Positions 25,023 to 34,038 are shown, counted from the stretch's first letter. The stretch is 64,000 bases of DNA from Thermoproteaceae archaeon (GCA_015521775.1 WANN01000040.1:22129-86128), one strand, 5' to 3'. Numbers and translations are program-made. Notes: generated from the sequence alone by a model not told the origin.

Positions 25023-25988
25023 TTACTTTATTGCCTGTCGTCGGAGGAGCTCCGCGGCCTCCCTCACCACGCGTAGCTTTTCCAGGGCCACCCAATAGGC
25101 CTCCTCTGGGTCGCCCCTCTCTGCCCTCAGCGCTGCGAAGCCGCAGTCTGGCTTCACAGCAAACACGGCGTCCATGCCCGCGCGCTCGGCGACCCTCAGC
25201 GCCGTGTCGGCTGCCTCGCGTGGCGACTCCACGCGTGCCCTCCTGCTGGACACAACCCCAACGGCGAAACGCTTGCCCTCGACACGCGCCACGTACTGCA
25301 CGTTTTCCGGGTTGTCCGCGAACTCGTGGTCGAGGATCTCCACGTCGAGACGCGAGAGCAGCCCGAACAGATATGGGTTTAGCCTCCCACATACATGTAT
25401 GCCCCTCATAGCGTTGAGCCCGGACAGAACGCCGTTCAACACGTCCACTATTTGGTTGTGATCGTAGCCGAACAACACGCGTCTCCCAACGATCACGCCC
25501 AGCACGGGCTCGTCGATGTTTATGTAATCGGCGCCCAGATCTATGAAGAGCCTTGCCACGTCGCGCGTGTATCTGGCCAGGCCCCGCACTACGTCGGGGA
25601 GGACTAACGCAGAGTTGCGTAGGTCGACGTTGGAGGGGGACAGATATATGTGGCTGGCCAACGTGAAGGGGCCCGTGACGCATGCCCTTATCCCCCGTAC
25701 CGCCGAACGGTCCAGACACCTCAGCATTACCTCCATCGGCTCGCCTATGGCAGGATCGACCCGGCCAACGCCTATGTGCCTACTCGTCAACACGTATCTG
25801 CCGTCCACGTATTCTATCCCTTCCCCAAGTAGAGGCGTAAGGAACATGTCTATGAAGCTCCTCAGCTGGGGATAGTTTGGGTAGTCTATGCCCAGCCTCA
25901 GCACGTCCTTGGCCACCCTGCACAGGTTCTCCGCACTGTGAGGCAACGGGAACGAGCCTACGTACGTGGTGAATGGTGCGCCCCCCAT
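25023..25988 (-). CDS. metE: archaeal MetE-like cobalamin-independent methionine synthase (C-terminal domain type)
   Basis: This 321-residue enzyme matches the C-terminal catalytic half of MetE, the form used alone in archaea. It transfers a methyl group to homocysteine. It has the N-terminal TYVGSFPLPH, INIDEP (about residue 161), and the zinc site His and Cys in GIHVCGRLN (about 196) with the second Cys in KPDCGF (about 283). The frame extends to 26036. A TATA-like tctttattgg on the minus strand at 26010-26019 is about 25 nt before ATG 25988, which also gives the natural N-terminus. The methyl donor in archaea may be a corrinoid protein rather than a folate. Confidence 0.85.
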   Translation of the reverse strand: MGGAPFTTYVGSFPLPHSAENLCRVAKDVLRLGIDYPNYPQLRSFIDMFLTPLLGEGIEYVDGRYVLTSRHIGVGRVDPAIGEPMEVMLRCLDRSAVRGIRACVTGPFTLASHIYLSPSNVDLRNSALVLPDVVRGLARYTRDVARLFIDLGADYINIDEPVLGVIVGRRVLFGYDHNQIVDVLNGVLSGLNAMRGIHVCGRLNPYLFGLLSRLDVEILDHEFADNPENVQYVARVEGKRFAVGVVSSRRARVESPREAADTALRVAERAGMDAVFAVKPDCGFAALRAERGDPEEAYWVALEKLRVVREAAELLRRQAIK

Positions 25989-26065
25989 TTCTACTTGGTC
26001 CTCACACGCCAATAAAGATCTCTCCCGGGAAGACAACCTTTTTTAATGCATGCGGAACGTTGACC

Positions 26066-26707
26066 GTGTCTAAGGCTCGTTCACGCCAGAAGAAAAGGAA
26101 GGGCAGTAGGCGCCTCTTCATAGTGGCCATATTGGCGGTGGTGTTTGCTGAGACGGGGTACATACTGGCCGTAACAAACATAAATTTGGCGCCGACGCCT
26201 GAGCCCACTTCGCTGCCCATAACTGTCAGCAATGTGACTGGGGCGGACCTCCTCGGGCTCACAGTTATGTACGGCAAAGTTGGTGACGAGTGGCGTGTCC
26301 TCGGCCAACCGCGGATCGTCGACGATTACGTGGTCGTGGTGGCCAACGACGCGGCTTGTCCCCCCTCACAGCCCGAACTATGTTTCAGGGCGTTAGAGGA
26401 CCTCTACAACGCTACTGTCGGACATTACAGGTACTTCCTGTACTGGACGAGCGCGGTCGACGGGAGGGCGTTGAGGGGTGCCAGGGATATAGGCGTGCTC
26501 TTGTCGGACCTCAACGTGACCCTGCTACTGCCCAGGGAGGACAGTTTCGAGGATCTGTCCACGTCCATTGGGCTCCTCCTCGCGTCCCAGGGCCTGGACG
26601 CGAGCAGTGCCGTGCTGCCCATAGTGATAGTGTTCGAGGATGGGAAAGCCGTTTTCGCAGGTTACGGAACAGCGTCGCTTAGGAACGCGAAAAAGGTTGT
26701 GGCCTAG
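26066..26707 (+). CDS. membrane-anchored extracytoplasmic protein, possibly thioredoxin-like
   Basis: The protein starts with a very basic tail (SKARSRQKKRKGSRR) followed by one hydrophobic anchor (LFIVAILAVVFAETGYILAV), so the rest lies outside the membrane. The ectodomain has alternating strands and helices and ends with PIVIVFEDGKAVFAGY, reminiscent of the cis-Pro strand and beta-hairpin of thioredoxin folds. Two Cys in ACPPSQPELC are spaced differently from a CxxC site. GTG 26066 (or TTG 26060) is preferred over the longer frame because a T-rich/TTAA promoter element lies at 26037-26047. It converges on iolB with a 4-nt overlap. A thiol-redox role is only a suggestion. Confidence 0.62.
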   Translation: MSKARSRQKKRKGSRRLFIVAILAVVFAETGYILAVTNINLAPTPEPTSLPITVSNVTGADLLGLTVMYGKVGDEWRVLGQPRIVDDYVVVVANDAACPPSQPELCFRALEDLYNATVGHYRYFLYWTSAVDGRALRGARDIGVLLSDLNVTLLLPREDSFEDLSTSIGLLLASQGLDASSAVLPIVIVFEDGKAVFAGYGTASLRNAKKVVA

Positions 26708-27450
26708 GAGTCCCTGGGCTTCAGGTGCGACTGGCCTAGCTGCACGTCCCTGAAGGCCGGGTGTATCTCCACCGACAAGTCCCTCTTGCCTGGCGGGGCT
26801 GCGATGACCCACGCGTACTTGATGCCGCTGAGGGACGTGCCCACGTTGGGATGGTACCCCCTCGGTATGAGTACCACGTCGTAGTCGTGCACAACGTAGG
26901 CCCTCTCATCGTTGTCGTCCATGACCATCTGCACAGCGAAGCCCGGATCCACGTCGAAGAATATGTACGCCTCGGGCTTTTCGTCGTGTCTGTGAGGGGG
27001 ATAGCTCGTCCACTCGCCGGGCCTCCCCTCAACGAAGCCGGCAATGAATCTGTCCGCTGGGTCCTCCTCGCCTATGGACACAACGACGGTCCTCCTATAG
27101 GTCTCCATCCCTATCGGGAATCTGCGCGCATCCGCATACCTCTTTACGTACATGGGGTGTACCTTGTCGGCAGGTGCAGAGGCCGCAAAGAGCACCGTCC
27201 CGTCCTCTACCAGCAGCCGTGCGTCAAAGTCCCGTGGCACATACGCCATGTCCATGGTATTTACCCACACATCGCCGATCTTGGCGCGCCCTTTAAGCGG
27301 GAAGACGAGCCTCTCCTTGCCCTTGGGGTCGGGCAACGCCACTTCCCCGCCCCCCATGGCCTTGTAGTTGTAGAGCGAAAAGCCGTAATAGTCGAATACC
27401 AGTAGCCAACGGTTGTACTCCTTTCTGTCCCTGAACAGCATAAATTGCAT
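26704..27450 (-). CDS. iolB: 5-deoxy-glucuronate isomerase
   Basis: This cupin-type isomerase of the IolB/KduI family converts 5-deoxy-glucuronate to 2-deoxy-5-keto-gluconate in myo-inositol breakdown. Visible signatures are the bicupin layout, WTSYPPHRHDEKPEAYIFF with the metal-binding His pair and Glu, and VLIPRGYHPN in the second cupin strand pair. The length of 248 residues is slightly shorter than many bacterial IolB proteins. A TATA-like gttttattgg on the minus strand (27465-27474) lies between iolC and iolB, so iolB may have its own promoter within the locus. Its end overlaps the convergent gene by 4 nt. Confidence 0.88.
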   Translation of the reverse strand: MQFMLFRDRKEYNRWLLVFDYYGFSLYNYKAMGGGEVALPDPKGKERLVFPLKGRAKIGDVWVNTMDMAYVPRDFDARLLVEDGTVLFAASAPADKVHPMYVKRYADARRFPIGMETYRRTVVVSIGEEDPADRFIAGFVEGRPGEWTSYPPHRHDEKPEAYIFFDVDPGFAVQMVMDDNDERAYVVHDYDVVLIPRGYHPNVGTSLSGIKYAWVIAAPPGKRDLSVEIHPAFRDVQLGQSHLKPRDS

Positions 27451-27500
27451 TGGCCCGGGCCAATAAAACTGTTCCGTCTATGCGCCCCGTTAAGGGAGCC

Positions 27501-28451
27501 TCAGAACCCGCCGTGCTGCTCAATGAAGGCGATCACCTCGTCGTACCGCGGCATACCGTCGGAACAGGAGTGCCGCGTAACTACTATTGACCCCACGGCG
27601 TTGCCGAGCCTAGCCGCCTTGTAATAGTCCCACCCCCTGAGGACGCCGTACATGAAGCCGGCGATGAAGCCGTCCCCAGCGCCCAGCGACTTAAGCATCT
27701 CCACCTTGAAGGGGGGCGCATGCACCTCCTCCCCCCTGTGATACACTGTGGAGCCCCTCGCGCCCCTGGTCACTACGAGCACCTTCTCGTCCCTGCCCGG
27801 AATGGACTTGAGTGCGTCGTCCACATCGTCCCTGCCTGTGGCCGCCATGTACTCGGCCTCATTGCCTATGATTATGTCCGCCATGTCCACGGCCTCCATG
27901 TAGTACCTTACCCTCTCCTCCTTGGGGGCACTCCACAGGGTGGGCCTCCAGTCCAGGTTCAAGACCGTTAGTGCGCCCCTCCTCCCGGCCACCTCCAACG
28001 CGTGTAGGTTGGCGCTGCGGGACGGCTCGGCGGAGAGGCCAGTCCCAGTAATAACGACGCTCCGCGTTTGCGAGGCGGCCACCTCAACGTCCCCCCTAGT
28101 CACGTACAGGTCCGCGGCGTTTTCCCTGTAGAAGATGAATCTTGATTCCTTTCCGGGAAAAATCTCGGCGAAGACTATCCCAGTCTTGTGCACGGGGTCC
28201 CTCACCACGTGTCGCACGTCGACCCCCTCCCTTTCCAGAAACGCTATTATGAAGTCGCCCAGGTCGTCCGCGCTGACCCTGGTCACAAGGGCCGCCCTGA
28301 GCCCGAGACGCGCCGCGCCCACCACTATGTTGGCCGCGCTTCCCCCAACGTACTTGGCGAACTTGGTCACGTCGCGCAGGGGAACGTTGAGGTCCAGCGA
28401 GTACAGATCTATACCGGCCCTCCCTATGGCGACGATGTCGTAGCTAGACAT
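27501..28451 (-). CDS. iolC: 5-dehydro-2-deoxygluconokinase (PfkB family)
   Basis: This ribokinase-fold sugar kinase phosphorylates 2-deoxy-5-keto-gluconate (DKG) to DKGP. The N-terminal substrate motif is YVGGSAANIVVGAARLG, and the catalytic anion-hole motif LGAGDGFIAGF lies near residues 256-266. The start IVAIGRAGIDLY is typical of IolC. The frame runs to 28478, but ATG 28451 fits the family and leaves only an 8-nt overlap with iolD. This shows iolD and iolC are co-transcribed in that order. Other PfkB substrates cannot be excluded from sequence alone, but the neighbours strongly favour IolC. Confidence 0.87.
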   Translation of the reverse strand: MSSYDIVAIGRAGIDLYSLDLNVPLRDVTKFAKYVGGSAANIVVGAARLGLRAALVTRVSADDLGDFIIAFLEREGVDVRHVVRDPVHKTGIVFAEIFPGKESRFIFYRENAADLYVTRGDVEVAASQTRSVVITGTGLSAEPSRSANLHALEVAGRRGALTVLNLDWRPTLWSAPKEERVRYYMEAVDMADIIIGNEAEYMAATGRDDVDDALKSIPGRDEKVLVVTRGARGSTVYHRGEEVHAPPFKVEMLKSLGAGDGFIAGFMYGVLRGWDYYKAARLGNAVGSIVVTRHSCSDGMPRYDEVIAFIEQHGGF

Positions 28452-30201
28452 AGGGCGACGGTATGTCCCAGTGCCCATAGGCCTTAGTCCCGCTGTGTGG
28501 GAACCTCCTCTCGACTACCGCCTCGACTACTGTCGGAACCTCCATTTTCAGGGCCTTGGATAGCGCTTCTTTGTACTCCTCGGGGGTTTCGGCCCTGAAG
28601 TACTCGGCGCCGAAGGACCTGGTCAGCTTCTCGAAGTCGATGACGTATGGTGATCCGTCCCTCCTCCTGAACTCCGTCGCTATAATCCTCTCGGCGAACC
28701 TCCTTATCTGTAGGTCCCTGATGCTCACCCATCCATAGTTGTTGAGCACCACAACGATTATCGGTATGTCCAGTTGCACGGCCGTGGACAGCTCCACGTT
28801 GTTCATCAGGAAGGACCCGTCCCCCTCGACGGCCACCGCCGTCCTTCCCTTGCCCAGGGCCAGCTTAGCGCCGATGGCTGCGGGCAACGCGAAGCCCATT
28901 GTGGAGAAGCCCCCCGAGCTGATGTACGTGTTGGGGTGGTACGACACCCACAGCTGCGAGAATATCTCCTGGGGGAGGCCCGCGCTCAGGGCGACCACTG
29001 CGTCCCGGGGCAACACGTCGCGGGTAAGCTTGACTATGTTTGGTATCCCCATGGGGGCCGCTTTCCTGACCTCCTCCATTTCGCTTAGCCACCTCTCCTT
29101 AAGCTCCCTCATGCGCCTGTACCAGGGCGAGTTCCTGTAGTCCCTCTTGGCGGCCCTCCTCGCTAACTCCACATATATCACCTCGAGGGCGGCCTTGGCG
29201 TCGGCCACAATGCCGACCTCAACAGGGTAGTTCTTCCCGACCTCATGGGGATCTAGGTCCACGTGTATGAGCTTGGTGGGGGGTATGTTGAAAGTGATGC
29301 CGGGGACGTAGGAGCTGGTGGTTTCGTCGCTGAACGTGGTGCCCACGGCAAGTATTACGTCGGCCTCCTTGGCGAGCTCGTTGGCGACAAGGCTGCCGAT
29401 GTTGCCAGGGTGGAACACGTATAGCTCGTGGTCCTCGGGGAACCCCCCCTTGGCGTCGCCGCGGAACGTGGCCGCTACCGGCGCCCCGAGGAACTCCGCG
29501 ACCTTGACGAGCTCCTCGGTGGCCCCCGACATCACCACACCGCCGCCGATCAATATCAGCGGCCTCTCTGCGGAAAGCAGCAGGTCCACCGCCCTGCGGA
29601 CTGCCTCTGGGTCCGGATAGATGCGTCCCATGGGCATGTGCCTATAGGGGTCCGGCACCTCCAGTTCTGCCTTCTCCACCTGTATGTCCATGGGCAGGTC
29701 TATCAGTACTGGGCCGGGCCTGCCCGTGACGGCCTCGCGTAGCGCGCCCGTCAACACCCTGGGCAGCTGCCTAAGGTCAGTCACCAGCCAAGCCCTCTTT
29801 GCGAAGTGTTTCATGGCGTTGACGTAGTCCACCCAGTGGTGTCTCTCTATCTCCTGAAATATGCCCATGCCGAAGAGGTAGGTCTGTATTTGGCCTGTGA
29901 TCGCGATGAAGGCAGAGGAGTCCACGAAGGCCGTCGCCATGGCTGTGGCCAGGTTGGTGGCCCCTGGACCGACCGACGTGGTGACTACGGCGGGGACGCG
30001 CCTATTTGCCCTGAAATATCCGTCGGCCATGTGGCCGCCCCACTGCTCGTGTTTGACCGGTATGAATTCTACATCGGGGTACGCGTCTCTCAGGGCGTCA
30101 ACAAATGCCGCGTTGCCGTGCCCCGGAATACCGAACACATACCTTATGCCCGCCTTCTTTAGAAAGCCAGAGACTATTTGGGCTCCAGTATACTCATTCA
30201 T
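28444..30201 (-). CDS. iolD: 3D-(3,5/4)-trihydroxycyclohexane-1,2-dione hydrolase (TPP enzyme)
   Basis: This ring-opening hydrolase makes 5-deoxy-glucuronate from the diketo-inositol intermediate using thiamine diphosphate. The catalytic Glu is Glu52 in KHEQWGG. The TPP-binding motif is GDGSFLMNNVELSTAV near residues 460-475. The following NNYGWVSIRDLQIR, with Gly-Trp-x-Ser-Ile, and the C-terminal HWDIPSPYV resemble IolD more than acetolactate synthase. The length of 585 residues is slightly short for IolD. A TATA-like element, tttaaa near 30224-30230 on the minus strand, gives a leaderless start. It overlaps iolC by 8 nt. Confidence 0.88.
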   Translation of the reverse strand: MNEYTGAQIVSGFLKKAGIRYVFGIPGHGNAAFVDALRDAYPDVEFIPVKHEQWGGHMADGYFRANRRVPAVVTTSVGPGATNLATAMATAFVDSSAFIAITGQIQTYLFGMGIFQEIERHHWVDYVNAMKHFAKRAWLVTDLRQLPRVLTGALREAVTGRPGPVLIDLPMDIQVEKAELEVPDPYRHMPMGRIYPDPEAVRRAVDLLLSAERPLILIGGGVVMSGATEELVKVAEFLGAPVAATFRGDAKGGFPEDHELYVFHPGNIGSLVANELAKEADVILAVGTTFSDETTSSYVPGITFNIPPTKLIHVDLDPHEVGKNYPVEVGIVADAKAALEVIYVELARRAAKRDYRNSPWYRRMRELKERWLSEMEEVRKAAPMGIPNIVKLTRDVLPRDAVVALSAGLPQEIFSQLWVSYHPNTYISSGGFSTMGFALPAAIGAKLALGKGRTAVAVEGDGSFLMNNVELSTAVQLDIPIIVVVLNNYGWVSIRDLQIRRFAERIIATEFRRRDGSPYVIDFEKLTRSFGAEYFRAETPEEYKEALSKALKMEVPTVVEAVVERRFPHSGTKAYGHWDIPSPYV

Positions 30202-30215
30202 AGTAATATGACTAG

Positions 30216-30232
30216 TCTAAGCTTTTTAAATT
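30216..30232 (-). promoter_or_regulatory. TATA-like promoter of iolDC
   Basis: The minus strand reads aatttaaaaagcttag here, an A/T-rich core about 22-28 nt upstream of the iolD ATG at 30201. It lies in the 40-nt gap after iolG, so iolD and iolC can be transcribed separately from iolG. No clear operator repeat is seen. Confidence 0.45.
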
Positions 30233-30241
30233 TTGCCTAGA

Positions 30242-31252
30242 TTACGAGAATTTTACAATCCTTCCCTCAAGGGCCGACCTCCTGGCATGTTCGGCGAATT
30301 CCCCAGCGATCTTTCCGTCCACCTCGTTGGGCATCGTAGGCTTGTCGTCGACTATGCTCTGGGCGAAGGCCTTTACCTCTTCTATAAACGCCTCACGCCA
30401 TCTTTCCAGCCACGGCCTAGGACCCACCTCCACCGTGTTTCCACGGTAGGTCTCGGCGTGGTGTTCGAAGACGTCGCTGAGGCGTATCATTGCGTCGGTC
30501 CCTAGAACCTCTACGCGCAGGTCATAGCCGTAGCTGGAGCAGCGGCTCGCTTCTATGGTCACTATGGGGCCCTCCCTGTACTTCATGGTTACAACAACGT
30601 TGTCGAAGTCGCCGGCGTGGCGATACTCGTCGAAGTAGAGCGCCGCGGCATTGACATAGAGCAACTCAGGCGGGTAACCCACAAGCCAGTTCACCGTGTC
30701 GAAGTCGTGGATCAGCATGTCGTCGAAGACGGCGCCTGGATAGAGTTTCCCTATGCCGAGGCCGGGCGGGGGCTTTGGGTCCCTGACTATGATATTAAGC
30801 GTCAATGGCCTCCCAAGGGTCCCCCCCTCTAAGCTGTCCTTTATCCTCCTGAGACTCCTATCATACCTCCTCTGAAAACCCACCTGTAGCTTTATTCCGC
30901 TCCTCCTCACGACACTGACTATCTCCTCGTCCTCCCTCACATCCGTCCCCATGGGCTTCTCCACGAACACGTCGATTCCGTGTTCCGCCGCAAGGCGTAT
31001 CTGTTCCAGGTGCGCCGTGGTGACAGTGGCAATTATCATCCCATCAACCTCGCCCTTGTGGGCGTTGAGGGCCCGCTCAGCATCGGTGTAGTAAGGCACG
31101 TGTAGCTCCTCGCTCACAGCCCTTGCCCTATTGGGATCGACGTCCACGACCGCCACAAGCCTTGCCCGGTCCACATGGCGCTTAATGTTACGGGCATGCA
31201 TGGTGCCCATACGCCCCATCCCCAAAACTATAAGGCCGGCCTTACGCGACAT
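30242..31252 (-). CDS. iolG: inositol 2-dehydrogenase (Gfo/Idh/MocA family)
   Basis: This NAD-dependent sugar dehydrogenase oxidises myo-inositol to scyllo-inosose, the first step of inositol catabolism. It has the Rossmann motif GMGRMG at 11-16, the catalytic Lys in EKPMG, GFQRRYDRS, and the active-site D-x3-H type motif DDMLIHDFD. Together these are the usual pattern of IolG-type enzymes. The length of 336 residues is normal. A TATA-like gtttaaat on the minus strand (31260-31270) is close to the ATG at 31252, with further AT-rich sequence upstream. Other Gfo/Idh substrates are possible, but iolB, iolC and iolD beside it make IolG the best call. Confidence 0.85.
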   Translation of the reverse strand: MSRKAGLIVLGMGRMGTMHARNIKRHVDRARLVAVVDVDPNRARAVSEELHVPYYTDAERALNAHKGEVDGMIIATVTTAHLEQIRLAAEHGIDVFVEKPMGTDVREDEEIVSVVRRSGIKLQVGFQRRYDRSLRRIKDSLEGGTLGRPLTLNIIVRDPKPPPGLGIGKLYPGAVFDDMLIHDFDTVNWLVGYPPELLYVNAAALYFDEYRHAGDFDNVVVTMKYREGPIVTIEASRCSSYGYDLRVEVLGTDAMIRLSDVFEHHAETYRGNTVEVGPRPWLERWREAFIEEVKAFAQSIVDDKPTMPNEVDGKIAGEFAEHARRSALEGRIVKFS

Positions 31253-31417
31253 ACATCAATATTTAAACTCATGCGATAAAAAGCATTCTACTTAAACAGT
31301 TATTATGTCAATTATCGAGTTTTATCGACTACAATCATTGAACCAGCCTACTTTATGCCCCCATGGCGGTAGCGTCACCCATGCGGTGGAGGCCCTGTTT
31401 GGTCGGCTGCCACGGGC

Positions 31418-31449
31418 ATCCGGTGCCCCATCGCCGGTGGGCGCCGGAT
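31418..31449. repeat. inverted repeat in the iolG / phosphodiesterase intergenic region
   Basis: The arms atccggtgcccca (31418-31430) and tgggcgccggat (31438-31449) are complementary apart from one G-T pair and one bulged base, with a 7-nt loop. The element lies about 40 nt before the GTG start at 31491 and just upstream of its TATA box (31462-31469). It could be an operator or an RNA hairpin. The remaining 160 nt of this gap are AT-rich near iolG and show nothing else. Confidence 0.5.
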
Positions 31450-31490
31450 CTGGGCCCACATACATATAAAGGGCGGGCGTCCAGCCCATC

Positions 31491-32192
31491 GTGGAGAGGC
31501 CGTTGCTCGTTGCCCATAAGGCGAATCGGCCCAGCATAGCCCGTAGCCTCGCGGCCATGGGTATTAGGCATGTCGAGATAGACGTAAGGCTGAGGGGGGG
31601 CAGGCTGGTGGTGGAGCACGGCGTCGAGATGCCGCGTACAGGTCCCGCGAAAAGGGCCCTTATAGGGCTCCTTTACAGGATGTTTGACAGGGACCCCATA
31701 ATGAGGCCGTTGACCCTTGAGGACTACCTTTCGCTCTTTGCGCGTAGCTTCCACTTCTGGATTGACTTGAAGGGGAGGCACATAGAGGGCGAGGTGCTCA
31801 GGCTGCTGGACAAGTACGACGTGGCTCCCCCCACGTTCTTCTCATCGGGCTTCTACGACTCGTTAAAACGCATAAAGATGGCAAGGGGCGAGGCCCTAGT
31901 CTTCCTGGGCAACATGTCGTTTTACCCACTCGACGTCAAGTGCCTAGTGGGGTCCGTGGGCGCTGACGGGCTCTCGGTGCAGCACACGTACGTGGATAAG
32001 GACCTCGTCGAGAAGGCACATGCAGTGGGCGCGCGGGTCGCCGCTTGGACGGTCAACGACGTGGAGGAGGCCATACGTTTGATGGGTCTCGGGGTTGACA
32101 TAATAATTACCGACGTGCCTGAGAGGATTGGAAACGCCTTGAGCGCAGTGGGGGGACCGAGTGAGAGGCAGGTCCAGGCAGGGCGCCCATAG
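31491..32192 (+). CDS. glycerophosphodiester phosphodiesterase (GDPD/GlpQ family)
   Basis: This enzyme hydrolyses glycerophosphodiesters to glycerol phosphate and an alcohol. The catalytic pattern is present: LLVAHKANRP with the first His, HVEIDVRL with the metal-binding Glu/Asp, VVEHG with the second His, then FWIDLKG, RVAAWTVND and DIIITDVPERI. It is 233 residues long with no signal peptide, so it acts in the cytoplasm. The start is GTG 31491, with a TATA-like atataaag at 31463-31470. It lies between the inositol genes and a CUT1 importer, so glycerophosphoinositol is a possible substrate; that is inferred. A 12-nt sequence aggcagggcgcc is repeated at and just after its 3' end. Confidence 0.87.
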   Translation: MERPLLVAHKANRPSIARSLAAMGIRHVEIDVRLRGGRLVVEHGVEMPRTGPAKRALIGLLYRMFDRDPIMRPLTLEDYLSLFARSFHFWIDLKGRHIEGEVLRLLDKYDVAPPTFFSSGFYDSLKRIKMARGEALVFLGNMSFYPLDVKCLVGSVGADGLSVQHTYVDKDLVEKAHAVGARVAAWTVNDVEEAIRLMGLGVDIIITDVPERIGNALSAVGGPSERQVQAGRP

Positions 32193-32340
32193 GCAGGGCG
32201 CCTTTTAGACGAATACGTAGGTCGGCCCGTCACAGCCCCGCACATCCCAACGTTGTTCATAGATGTCCCAACGCATGCGGTGTCCGGCCATTGCGTCCCA
32301 TAGTGGACGCGAGACGAGGCCCCACTGTGGGCCCATAGGT

Positions 32341-32805
32341 TTACAGAAAGAGGCCTATCATTTCGCCGCCTGCATATGCTGCCAATGAGGCTGCGTGGCC
32401 TGTCAGAAGCACCACTGCGGAAGCCTTGTACTTGTTTAGCCCTAGGCCCCATATAATTGCCGCGGCCGGTATTACGCCCAGCAGCAGTGTGGCCGGCGCC
32501 AGAGATAAGTATCCCACGAGGTTCACCCTCTTTCTGCCCCTTATGCGTAACAGCAGCGATACGACTACCCTATACCTTTCCGAGGCAGAGAGCGCTGCAA
32601 GCGACAACGCGAAGAGGCCTGTGAGGGCCGCATAAAACGACACGAGCAATGTGGCTGGGGACATGTCCAACGTGACTGCAAGTACGGCGGGGGCAACATA
32701 GTCGAGTAGTAGCGTGGTGCCTAGGAGGAGCACGCAGCTCTGTATGTTCCAGCTAGGCACGCATGACAATATAAGTAATGTGCCTCCCAGCACGAACCCC
32801 AGCAC
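32341..32805 (-). CDS. small polytopic membrane protein
   Basis: This 154-residue protein starts at GTG 32805 and has about four or five hydrophobic segments, with a short basic loop (LRIRGRKRVNLVG) in the middle. I recognise no family. It follows the ABC ATPase gene by 37 nt on the same strand. A TATA-like aaatatag (minus, about 32827-32836) could also start it separately. An accessory role with the transporter is possible but unsupported. About 150 nt between it and the phosphodiesterase gene hold only short imperfect repeats (catcccaacg and tgtcccaacg). Confidence 0.6.
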   Translation of the reverse strand: MLGFVLGGTLLILSCVPSWNIQSCVLLLGTTLLLDYVAPAVLAVTLDMSPATLLVSFYAALTGLFALSLAALSASERYRVVVSLLLRIRGRKRVNLVGYLSLAPATLLLGVIPAAAIIWGLGLNKYKASAVVLLTGHAASLAAYAGGEMIGLFL

Positions 32806-32842
32806 GTCGGATGGACGCGGGCTAGCTATATTTGGGTTTCGC

Positions 32843-33910
32843 CTAGAGGAGCTGCCCAGTATCCTTGTCGTAGATGAAGAGCTTCTCGGGGGGGAGTCTG
32901 AGTCCTATGGTGTCGCCAGGGGAAACCCTGACCTCGGGTTTCGTGATGACCTTGACTATGTGTTCATCTATCTGAGCCGTTATCACGGCGTCCTTGCCCA
33001 GCGGTTCGAAGACCACGACCCTGGCCTTCACGTCGCCATCGCCGGCAACCTCTATATGTTCGGGCCTTATGCCGAGGTACACTTCGTCACCTTTCACGTT
33101 GCTAACTATGCCGCTGGGGACCCGGTACTTGAAGCCGGGGCACAGTAGGACGCCGCCATCGGCTTCCCAGGTCAATGTGCAGGGTATCAGGTTCATGGGA
33201 AGCGTGCCGATGAATGTAGCCACAAAGGTGTTGGCCGGTCTCCCATAGATTTCGTCGGGGCCCCCAACCTGCTGTATACGCCCCTCGTTTATCACGACTA
33301 TCTTGTCCGCCATGGACATGGCCTCCACCTGGTCGTGGGTCACGTATATGGTGGTGACCTTTAACTCCCTCTGGAGCCTCTTAAGCTCCGCCCTCATGTT
33401 TATGCGGAGTAGCGCGTCGAGATTGGAAAGCGGCTCGTCCAACAGTAGGACGCTGGGCTCCTTGGCCAGGGCCCTGGCCAGCGCAACCCTCTGCTGCTGT
33501 CCCCCGGAAAGCTGGCTCGGCCTCCTGTCCAGGAGATGGTCTATGCGCATGAGTTTGGCAACGTCCCTCACCTTACGGTCTATCTCACTGCGGGGCATCT
33601 TCTTCAGCTTTAGGGGAAAAGCTATGTTGTCGTACACGGTCATGTGTGGGTAAAGTGCGTAGCTCTGAAACACCATGCCCACATTGCGGTCCTTAGGGGG
33701 GAGATCCGTGACGTCCTCAGAGTCGAAGTAGACGTGTCCAGTCGTGGGCTTATATATGCCGGCCACTATTAGTAGAAGCGTGGATTTCCCTCCGCCCGAG
33801 GGGCCTAGGAACACTACGAACTCCCCATCCGCAATGTCCAGATTTACTCCGTCAAGCGCCCTTACCTGGCCAAAAATCTTAGATACATTTTCGAGCTTTA
33901 TCGATACCAT
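32843..33910 (-). CDS. ABC transporter ATP-binding protein (MalK/UgpC/MsmX type)
   Basis: This is the ATPase subunit of a carbohydrate (CUT1) importer. Walker A GPSGGGKSTLL lies near 37-47, Q-loop VFQSYALYPHMTV follows, then signature LSGGQQQRVALARAL (about 133), Walker B VLLLDEPLSNLDA and the switch His in YVTHDQ. A C-terminal TOBE-type domain of about 120 residues follows (LGIRPEHIEV), as in MalK and UgpC. It is divergent from the solute-binding protein gene, with a minus-strand TATA-like gtttaataatt at 33934-33944. It should pair with the two permeases at 35562-37414. The length is normal. Confidence 0.92.
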   Translation of the reverse strand: MVSIKLENVSKIFGQVRALDGVNLDIADGEFVVFLGPSGGGKSTLLLIVAGIYKPTTGHVYFDSEDVTDLPPKDRNVGMVFQSYALYPHMTVYDNIAFPLKLKKMPRSEIDRKVRDVAKLMRIDHLLDRRPSQLSGGQQQRVALARALAKEPSVLLLDEPLSNLDALLRINMRAELKRLQRELKVTTIYVTHDQVEAMSMADKIVVINEGRIQQVGGPDEIYGRPANTFVATFIGTLPMNLIPCTLTWEADGGVLLCPGFKYRVPSGIVSNVKGDEVYLGIRPEHIEVAGDGDVKARVVVFEPLGKDAVITAQIDEHIVKVITKPEVRVSPGDTIGLRLPPEKLFIYDKDTGQLL

Positions 33911-34038
33911 ACCATATGGATATAGGGGCGAATTATTAAACCTTGCGCGGGTGAAATATCTATAAATATTATAATTGAGTTTTAATAATTGGACCGTGTA
34001 TAGCGATAACTTTTAATAGGACCGTTGTTCTGCACACC
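33911..34038. promoter_or_regulatory. divergent transporter promoter with a direct repeat
   Basis: This AT-rich gap drives the ABC ATPase (minus) and the binding protein (plus). On the plus strand, ttttaata followed by ggaccgt occurs twice: at 33980-33997, with three extra bases between the two parts, and at 34011-34025. The second copy places its A/T core about 25 nt before ATG 34039. The duplication could be a regulator site (ggaccgt) next to each of two promoter cores. The repeat is seen directly; its role is inferred. Confidence 0.55.
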
